From assembly GCF_042688385.1 (NCBI RefSeq), contig NZ_JBHUPY010000011.1, positions 124,001 through 188,000 of the forward strand: a DNA stretch of 64,000 nt, given 5' to 3'. The notes below the pieces were generated by a model. The model was not told the origin of the DNA. It saw only the letters and a list, made by a program, of their open reading frames with translations, and did not search any database. Numbering within the stretch: position 1 is the first letter of the stretch; each line of letters starts with the position of its first letter. Shown here one piece after another: positions 58,568 to 64,000 of the stretch. Made by a program: the position numbers and the translations under genes. This DNA is from Herpetosiphon sp042688385 (GTDB taxonomy: Bacteria > Chloroflexota > Chloroflexia > Chloroflexales > Herpetosiphonaceae).

Positions 58568-60001
58568 CTAGGCTCGCAATGTTTGCACCAAGCGATCCCG
58601 ATCTTGGCTAATGCGGAGATTATTGGGATCTTCGGTGAGGGCTTGCTCAAATTGCTGTAATGCATCAGCAGGCCGCTTCATCTGCTCATAAATCAAGCCA
58701 AGGGCATGGCGATAGGTCGAATCACGTGGGTTGAGCTTGACTGCTCGTTCCCACTCTAGCATAGAAAGATACCACATCCCACGCTTTTGATAGACAACCC
58801 CACGATTGAAGTGGCCATTGCCATCGGACAATTCTTCGAATTGCGGTACAAAGCGCACAACCTGCTGCGAGACAGATTTCCAAGCGAAGATCATTAATAC
58901 CAAAATAATCAGATAGTAACTAGCAAAAGCAAAGATAATTAGCTTGAGCATGGTAAAAAATGAATCAGCATTGCCTGAAACACTCATTGAAGGATCAATT
59001 ATAAATGATTGACTCAGAAGCTGTACTAATGGTGTAATTTCGCTTTCTAATCGAAATACTGCGAATAATAATGAAAGCCAAGAAAACGCATAAATACTAT
59101 TATAAATAAGAGTTCCCCAGAAACCATATTTTTTACGGCGTATCAAGGCGACTGCCATTACAATCCCAAAGACCCCAATTAATAAGAAAACGACTGCTGC
59201 ATTAAGCGAGGGAGTTATCGATGCCGAAAAAAGTTCCTCCATTCTGGCAACTTTTTCATCTTGAAGCTTTTGCTGTGCTTCTGGTAGGCTTAGGCCAGGA
59301 GGAGCTATAACTTTTAATTGCTTTTGGAAATCAGTATACTTTTGAAATACATTACCAAAAATAAGAATGGCAAGCAATGTCCATAAGAGAGCTGGTAACA
59401 TACTTAATATTGCGGCAATGATTGCTGGTGCTCTGGATGGAGCTTGGCGATCGGCCTTGATCGTCAAAGTCATGCCACATTGCCGACAGCGCTGCTCAGC
59501 ATAGCGGGTTTGGGCACCACAGCGTGGACATGGCAAAATATCGGGAACCTCGCCGAGCGCTGGCACGGCAACTGGGTTTGGTTGGGCAACAATCGCTGGT
59601 TGCGTCATAGGCGCAGGCCCGGGAGCGCTTGGCTGATCAGGAATTGCATTCGAGGATAGCGGCATGTCAGCTAAGGCCAAGGTTGCCCCAGTGTAAGCAG
59701 GAGCTGTCGCTACTGGTGCTGCTTCAGCTATGGCTGGCGTTGGTTCAACAAACATAGCCGGATGTTGCTTGCGCAGCCATTCGAGGCCTTGTTTGGCGCG
59801 GCTGCTTTGCGGATTAATGTGCAGCGCATTTTCCAAACTAATCCGCATTTCCTGCGGATCTTCCAAGGCTCCTGCGAGATACAACCACGCCTGTTCGTTA
59901 TTTTCGTCCTGTTCAACAACCTGCATCAAATGTTGGCGAGCCAAGGCTTTATTGCCACTTTTCAGGGCTGCAACCCCAGCCTGAAACGCTTCGGTACTCA
60001 T
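58568..60001 (-). CDS. TPR and zinc-ribbon membrane protein
   Basis: A 477-residue protein. N-terminal TPR-like helices (about 1-80: AGVAALKSGNKALARQHLMQVVEQDENN) lead to a Pro/Ala linker and a zinc ribbon with Cys158, Cys161, Cys172 and Cys175 (LPCPRCGAQ ... RCRQCGMT). About four membrane helices follow between 192 and 390, then a C-terminal TPR pair (about 405-470: GMWYLSMLEWERAVKLNP, RPADALQQFEQAL). GGGGATG precedes ATG 60001. The middle is AT-rich. Function unknown; such layouts occur in Chloroflexota and look like assembly or scaffold proteins. Confidence 0.78.
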   Translation of the reverse strand: MSTEAFQAGVAALKSGNKALARQHLMQVVEQDENNEQAWLYLAGALEDPQEMRISLENALHINPQSSRAKQGLEWLRKQHPAMFVEPTPAIAEAAPVATAPAYTGATLALADMPLSSNAIPDQPSAPGPAPMTQPAIVAQPNPVAVPALGEVPDILPCPRCGAQTRYAEQRCRQCGMTLTIKADRQAPSRAPAIIAAILSMLPALLWTLLAILIFGNVFQKYTDFQKQLKVIAPPGLSLPEAQQKLQDEKVARMEELFSASITPSLNAAVVFLLIGVFGIVMAVALIRRKKYGFWGTLIYNSIYAFSWLSLLFAVFRLESEITPLVQLLSQSFIIDPSMSVSGNADSFFTMLKLIIFAFASYYLIILVLMIFAWKSVSQQVVRFVPQFEELSDGNGHFNRGVVYQKRGMWYLSMLEWERAVKLNPRDSTYRHALGLIYEQMKRPADALQQFEQALTEDPNNLRISQDRDRLVQTLRA

Positions 60002-60005
60002 AGAA

Positions 60006-61205
60006 TCATCCCCACATACTAACTGCACGCTCGTCGCAAACTCGCTGATAGACTGCTTGGGTTTGGCTGGCAATTAATGGCCAATTATAAATATCGACAA
60101 CAGTTTTGAAGGCATGGGCAACCCGCTGCTTGGTCCATTTGGGGTGTTCAAGGGTGTGCAAAATGCCCCAAGCCAGCGATTCTGGATTATCGGGATAGAT
60201 CGTCAAGCCTGTTTCGTGGTTTTGCACAACTTCGTGCAAGCCGCCCGTATCCGAAACAATCACTGGGCAATGCGCAGCCATCGCTTCCAAGGCCACAATC
60301 CCAAATGGTTCGTAAATACTGGGAAAGGCCGCTACATCAGCAACATTGTAGAGATAATTGCGATCTTGATCAGTCACGAAGCCTGTCCAATAGACATGAT
60401 CATTAATCCCCAATTCATGGCTGCGATTGCGCAATTGTTCCGCTAACGGCCCCATACCTGCAATTACGAATTTTACGTCGCGACGTTGCGCCAAAACATG
60501 GGGAATTGCCTCAACCAACACTTGAATGCCTTTTTCGTAGACCATGCGCGCAATACTAAACACAATTTTTTCGTTTTCGGCGGCATATTTTTGGCGAAAT
60601 TGCTGGCGTTCTTGGCTCGGCCATTCGATGGTTGGCACATTCACGCCATTGGCAATCACATCGAGTTTATCGAAGGGCGTGCCAAAAAATTGATGCAGTT
60701 GGTCGGCCATAAAATCGCTGCAAACAATCACCCGCCAGCTTTCGTGGGCCAACCACCATTCCAAGCCATTGATCGTTTTGGCATGGTCGCCGCCCAGCGA
60801 GCCGCGCCCGCGCCCGCGTTCAGTCGCGTGAATCGTGGTGATCAGCGGAGTATGCCATGCATATTTCAAGGCGACGCTACAATAACTCGTCAGCCAATCG
60901 TGGCCATGAATCAAATCGAATGGGCCATGGGTTTTGCCCAAATCATAGGCAAAGCGCTCAAGATAGCGGTTGGTTTCTTGGGTAAACGAAACAAAGCCAT
61001 AATCGGGCATAGCCGGGGGCTGAACCCGCCAAATATGGCTGTGCATGCCAAAACGCTCGTGTTGTTGGCCGCCACGCAGCCATGGCGTTAACACATGCAC
61101 TTCGATTCCCGCTGCATCAAGCACCGGAACCAATTCGGCAATGTGCTTGCCCATACCGCCAACAATATGCGGTGGATACTCCCAAGCCAACATCAAGACG
61201 CGCAT
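60006..61205 (-). CDS. GT4 glycosyltransferase, glycogen-synthase-like
   Basis: A 399-residue GT-B enzyme. The N-terminal half starts WEYPPHIVGGMGKHIAELVP, as in GT4/GT5 glycogen synthase relatives, and has HGHDWLTSYCSVALKYAWHTP. The C-terminal half has FSIARMVYEKGIQVLVEAIP and YEPFGIVALEAMAAHCPVIVSDTGGL, with the EX7E motif (E of EPFGIVALE). It transfers a sugar from a nucleotide sugar, likely to glycogen or a surface glycan. Start 61205 follows AGGAG; a TATAAT lies at 61257-61262. Confidence 0.9.
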   Translation of the reverse strand: MRVLMLAWEYPPHIVGGMGKHIAELVPVLDAAGIEVHVLTPWLRGGQQHERFGMHSHIWRVQPPAMPDYGFVSFTQETNRYLERFAYDLGKTHGPFDLIHGHDWLTSYCSVALKYAWHTPLITTIHATERGRGRGSLGGDHAKTINGLEWWLAHESWRVIVCSDFMADQLHQFFGTPFDKLDVIANGVNVPTIEWPSQERQQFRQKYAAENEKIVFSIARMVYEKGIQVLVEAIPHVLAQRRDVKFVIAGMGPLAEQLRNRSHELGINDHVYWTGFVTDQDRNYLYNVADVAAFPSIYEPFGIVALEAMAAHCPVIVSDTGGLHEVVQNHETGLTIYPDNPESLAWGILHTLEHPKWTKQRVAHAFKTVVDIYNWPLIASQTQAVYQRVCDERAVSMWG

Positions 61206-61274
61206 GGATGCTCTACTCCTATGATTGAGTCAGGTTTCAAACAACAATGTTGGGCCATTATACCAAGTTTAAAT

Positions 61275-61310
61275 AGCGCTAGACCTAGCAATTTCACTAG
61301 GTCTAGCGCT
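61275..61310 (-). terminator. Long hairpin between the calcium-repeat gene and the GT4 gene
   Basis: AGCGCTAGACCTAG (61275-61288) pairs perfectly with CTAGGTCTAGCGCT (61297-61310) over an 8-base loop. The following minus-strand bases are ATTTAAACTT, only weakly T-rich. Confidence 0.55.
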
Positions 61311-61337
61311 CTGTTTTGGGCCAAATCTGCACCCAGG

Positions 61338-62726
61338 TTAGTACGAATGTTGGGCAAGTGGTAGCATCATGAGGTAGCTGGCCTGCAACGGGTGGGTTTG
61401 GCGTTGAAATTCAACCACATTGCTCAAGCCATCAGCATCAGGATCGCCCGATGCCCCATTCAAACCAAATCCATCAAGCGGGTCAAGCAGATAGCGCACT
61501 TCCCAGCCATCGGTCATGCCATCTGCATCACAATCGGCCAGCAATGGGCGGGTGCTGTTGCGATATTCGGCCAGATTGCTCAAGCCATCAGCATCAGGAT
61601 CGCCAGCTGTGCCAAATTCGGCGCTGGCTTGCAAGGGATCAAGCTGCTGTTGCAGTTCCCAAGCATCGGGCAAGTGGTCGCCATCGCTATCGGCACTGCG
61701 CGGGTTGGTGGCAAAACCTTGCTCAGCCAAATTGCTCAACGAATCGCCATCAGGGTCGGCATGTGCGCCATCATTACCAACTGCACTCAGTGGATTCAAG
61801 TTGGAGCGCACTTCCCAGCCATCGCCCAAACCATCGGCATCACTATCGGCATGATGTGGGTTGGTCTGGTGTTGATATTCGTGGAGCTGAATCAAGCCAT
61901 CAGCATCGCCATCGCCGTTTGCGCCATGCAAACCTGCGCTACTGAGCGGATTGAGTTGCTGCGCCACTTCCCAGCCATCAGGCAAACCATCGCTATCGCT
62001 GTCAGCGCTAAATGGATTGGTTGCCAAGGCCAATTCCGCTTGGTTCTCCAAGCCATCAGCATCAGCGTCAAGCTCACAATCCAAGGGATTTGTGCCATGC
62101 TCAATTTCTAAGCCATCGGGCAAACCATCGCTATCACTATCGGGATTGCGCGGGTTGGTGGTGGCAGTTTGCTCTTGCAGATTGCTGAGCTGATCGGTAT
62201 CGGGGTCGCCGGCGCTGCCGTGATAGCCAGTCGAACTAATCGGCGACAATTGATGATCAACTTCCCAGCCATCGCGCAAGCTATCGCCATCAGTATCGAC
62301 ATTGCGGGGATTGGTTGAACTGAATAATTCTTCTTGGTTGGTCAAGTTATCGCGGTCGGCATCGCCAGTTGCGCCATCATCGCCAGCCGCGTTGGTTGGA
62401 TTCAGCGCATAGCCAACTTCCCAGCCATCGCCCATCCCATCAGCATCGCTATCGGGATTACGCGGATTAGTGGTGTGAATTTGCTCGGCGGCATTGCTCA
62501 AGCCATCGTTATCGGGATCGCCTGCTGCGCCATCGGGGCCAAGCGCGCTATAGGGATTGAGTTGATGTTGAATTTCCCAAGTATTGGTTAGGCTATCGCT
62601 ATCGCTATCAAGTTGCTCATTGGCGATAGTTAATTGCAATGAAGTATCATTTTTAGCAGCGATAGGAATAACTGCATAGAATTGCAAAAAAACAATAATC
62701 AGTGGCACAATTTTTATCCGCTGCAT
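61338..62726 (-). CDS. Secreted calcium-binding repeat protein (thrombospondin type-3-like)
   Basis: A 462-residue extracellular protein with a signal peptide (IVPLIIVFLQFYAVIPIAA). Eight tandem units of about 47 residues follow, each built on DSDxDGLPDGWEV, xxLNPLxxxGxxG, xGDPDxDGLSNLxEx. The DxDxDG loops are calcium sites as in thrombospondin type-3 and EF-hand-like repeats; the fourth unit lacks its middle section. The end, LMMLPLAQHSY, resembles the YLP tail of the propeller protein. GAAGG precedes; ATG 62726 or 62732 is the start. It probably stiffens or adheres at the surface in the presence of calcium. Confidence 0.85.
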   Translation of the reverse strand: MQRIKIVPLIIVFLQFYAVIPIAAKNDTSLQLTIANEQLDSDSDSLTNTWEIQHQLNPYSALGPDGAAGDPDNDGLSNAAEQIHTTNPRNPDSDADGMGDGWEVGYALNPTNAAGDDGATGDADRDNLTNQEELFSSTNPRNVDTDGDSLRDGWEVDHQLSPISSTGYHGSAGDPDTDQLSNLQEQTATTNPRNPDSDSDGLPDGLEIEHGTNPLDCELDADADGLENQAELALATNPFSADSDSDGLPDGWEVAQQLNPLSSAGLHGANGDGDADGLIQLHEYQHQTNPHHADSDADGLGDGWEVRSNLNPLSAVGNDGAHADPDGDSLSNLAEQGFATNPRSADSDGDHLPDAWELQQQLDPLQASAEFGTAGDPDADGLSNLAEYRNSTRPLLADCDADGMTDGWEVRYLLDPLDGFGLNGASGDPDADGLSNVVEFQRQTHPLQASYLMMLPLAQHSY

Positions 62727-63095
62727 GAGCATAATCCTTCCCAAGAAACCGAATGAGGCAAACTCTTGGTAACAATTATGCGCTGATAAAAGGCAATAAA
62801 CAATTAATTGGCTAGTACTTTATTCTCTCAATCAAATATCTAATCTGGTGGTACTAGCATAATGCTATGACCATTGGCAATAATTTAGGCATTATTTTTG
62901 CTTAATCCATAAAATCTATAGCTGTTTTGGCATCAATTTAAAATGCCAACTAGGCTAGGATAATACAGCCAAAGTACTATGCTTATTGAAGTTGATTAAT
63001 GCAAAACTCAATCGATGAGACGAGACAATGGTTGTCAAACCAAGCTATTTAAGCTGTATAATAGCACATGTGTTTGTGTTTACAGGAGGAAGCCA
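62727..63095. other. AT-rich divergent regulatory region
   Basis: No gene is seen. TTGGCAT (62927-62933) and ATGCCAA (62943-62949) form an inverted repeat with 9 bases between, a possible operator. Toward the right gene TTGTCA (63032-63037) and TATAAT (63057-63062) are 19 bases apart. Confidence 0.5.
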
Positions 63096-63476
63096 ATGTT
63101 TGATATGATTGGGATTGTGGTTGCCGACATGGACAAGGCCTTGAATTTTTATCGCTTGTTCGATTTGGATTTGCCAAGCGATGCTGGTGGTGAAAATCAT
63201 GTTGAAACAACCTTGCCCAACGGCATGCGCTTGGCCTGGGATAGCCAAAGCTTGATCAAGAGTTTGCATGAGCATTGGGAAGAACCACGCGGCCATCGCA
63301 TGAACATGGCGTTCAAATGTGCCAGCCCTGCAGCAGTTGACGAACTCTATGCTAAGATTTTGGCAGCAGGCTATGCTGGCTCCAAAGAGCCATGGGATGC
63401 ATTTTGGGGTCAGCGCTATGCAGTTGTCGTTGATCCCGATGGAAATTTAGTTGATTTGTTTGCGCCGCTCGATTGA
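63096..63476 (+). CDS. Glyoxalase/VOC-family protein
   Basis: A 126-residue protein of the vicinal-oxygen-chelate fold, whose members include glyoxalases, dioxygenases and antibiotic-binding proteins. The two beta-alpha-beta halves are visible: IGIVVADMDKALNFYRLFDLDLP and MNMAFKCASPAAVDELYAKILAAGY, ending VVDPDGNLVDLFAP. The usual first metal ligand position is Gly-Ile-Val rather than His, so metal binding is uncertain. AGGAGGA precedes ATG 63096. The next gene follows on the same strand. Confidence 0.85.
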   Translation: MFDMIGIVVADMDKALNFYRLFDLDLPSDAGGENHVETTLPNGMRLAWDSQSLIKSLHEHWEEPRGHRMNMAFKCASPAAVDELYAKILAAGYAGSKEPWDAFWGQRYAVVVDPDGNLVDLFAPLD

Positions 63477-63485
63477 GGAGGCTCG

Positions 63486-64000
63486 TTGAGTACTGTCATT
63501 GAAGAACCGCCGATTGTCGGTTTGTCTCGTTGGTTGAAATTGCTTGATGAATGGGCCACGTTCTACGAAACTGACCCCAAAGCCGAACGCACGCCAAGCC
63601 GCGAAGAGCTGAGCGCCTTTGATCGGGCGCAATCACTCTATTTGCTTAAAGAGCGGGCGATTCAAACGCTGTATCTCAGCCAATCGCCCTCGGTTAGCTT
63701 GGGGATTCTCGAAGGCCCAACGCCGAAAACGCGGATTTGGCTATGTGAGAATTGCCGTGCTCAGGCGCGCAAGGCCAATCTTTCGCCTGTAGAATATGCA
63801 GAGACAACCGGCGGTTGCGCCAAATGTCAGCGCGAAGGCCTCGAAACCGATTATTATAGTTTGTATGTTTTGAACGTTGATTATGCAGCTTTGGGCAATT
63901 GGCAATTTCATACGCCAGTGCCAATTGGCCAGAGCTATTTTCCTGCGCCGCGTTCGGAAGCAGCGCCCGTGGTTGGCCGCCGTCCGGTTGATCGCCAAGG
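63486..64000 (+). CDS. Unknown protein with zinc-ribbon-like cysteines (3' end outside window)
   Basis: A reading frame starting at TTG 63486, four bases after GGAGG and ten after the stop of the VOC gene, is open to the right edge (171 codons). Its residues around 84-115 hold two Cys pairs, WLCENCRAQ and GGCAKCQREG, a possible zinc site. It is otherwise charged and helical at the start (LSRWLKLLDEWATFYETDPKAE). No family is recognised. Because the frame has no ATG and no stop here, it is easily missed. Confidence 0.6.
   Translation, partial: MSTVIEEPPIVGLSRWLKLLDEWATFYETDPKAERTPSREELSAFDRAQSLYLLKERAIQTLYLSQSPSVSLGILEGPTPKTRIWLCENCRAQARKANLSPVEYAETTGGCAKCQREGLETDYYSLYVLNVDYAALGNWQFHTPVPIGQSYFPAPRSEAAPVVGRRPVDRQ

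Overview
The window looks like chromosomal DNA of a filamentous Chloroflexota bacterium, most likely Herpetosiphon or a close relative. This is inferred from gene content and style: about 50 % G+C with AT-rich patches, a complete F1Fo ATP synthase operon, MreB, VanW-type and beta-propeller surface proteins, an ATP-dependent PEP carboxykinase, and many dispersed intergenic repeats. No rRNA or species marker is present, so the genus is a judgement. There is no phage, insertion sequence or CRISPR array. One tRNA (Trp) was found.

Layout. 1-2830: the end of a sensor kinase, an acyl-CoA dehydrogenase and a thioredoxin-like lipoprotein. 2933-7089: seven consecutive, same-strand, mutually related small membrane proteins with a PH-like core; this is the most unusual gene set here. 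7170-11485: an AttH/CrtC-like lipocalin protein, ruvC with a coupled acidic-tail protein, and oligoendopeptidase F. 11636-17815: small accessory genes (GNAT, DUF3291, nucleotidyltransferase, methyltransferase), then an overlapping DUF2270 / GH57 glucan enzyme / PP2C-like operon. 18217-23114: a glycosyltransferase, DUF402 and DinB proteins, a nitroreductase-lipoprotein-Nudix cluster and a single-domain response regulator. 23218-28504: glutamate-semialdehyde dehydrogenase, an orphan PyrK-like Fe-S protein, PEP carboxykinase and an HD-domain protein.

28743-36630: mreB and the ATP synthase operon in the order atpB-E-F-H-A-G-D-C, read leftward from a near-consensus promoter at 36748-36776, with a short delta subunit and an insertion in subunit a. 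36631-37772 is a repeat-rich divergent region. 37773-39581: a secreted animal-type alpha-amylase with a CBM20. 39706-43407: a hybrid-sensing histidine kinase, a small helix-turn-helix protein and an orphan DNA methyltransferase, translationally linked. 43536-51721: AI-2E-type transporter, VanW protein, membrane STAS protein and a 1134-residue secreted propeller protein. 52326-58534: mutS, tRNA-Trp, and aroC, a membrane protein and tyrA. 58568-64000: a TPR/zinc-ribbon membrane protein, a GT4 glycosyltransferase, a calcium-repeat secreted protein, a glyoxalase-fold protein and a truncated zinc-ribbon gene.

Three families of dispersed repeats fill most gaps: a GC-rich palindrome of about 130 bp, CGAAG-rich elements with terminal inverted repeats of about 115 bp, and runs of TGACCCCTGA-like words. 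Promoters with TTGxxx-17-TATAxT spacing are easy to see. Two genes (17815 and 25596, both minus strand) start exactly where the transcript is predicted to start, suggesting leaderless mRNAs.
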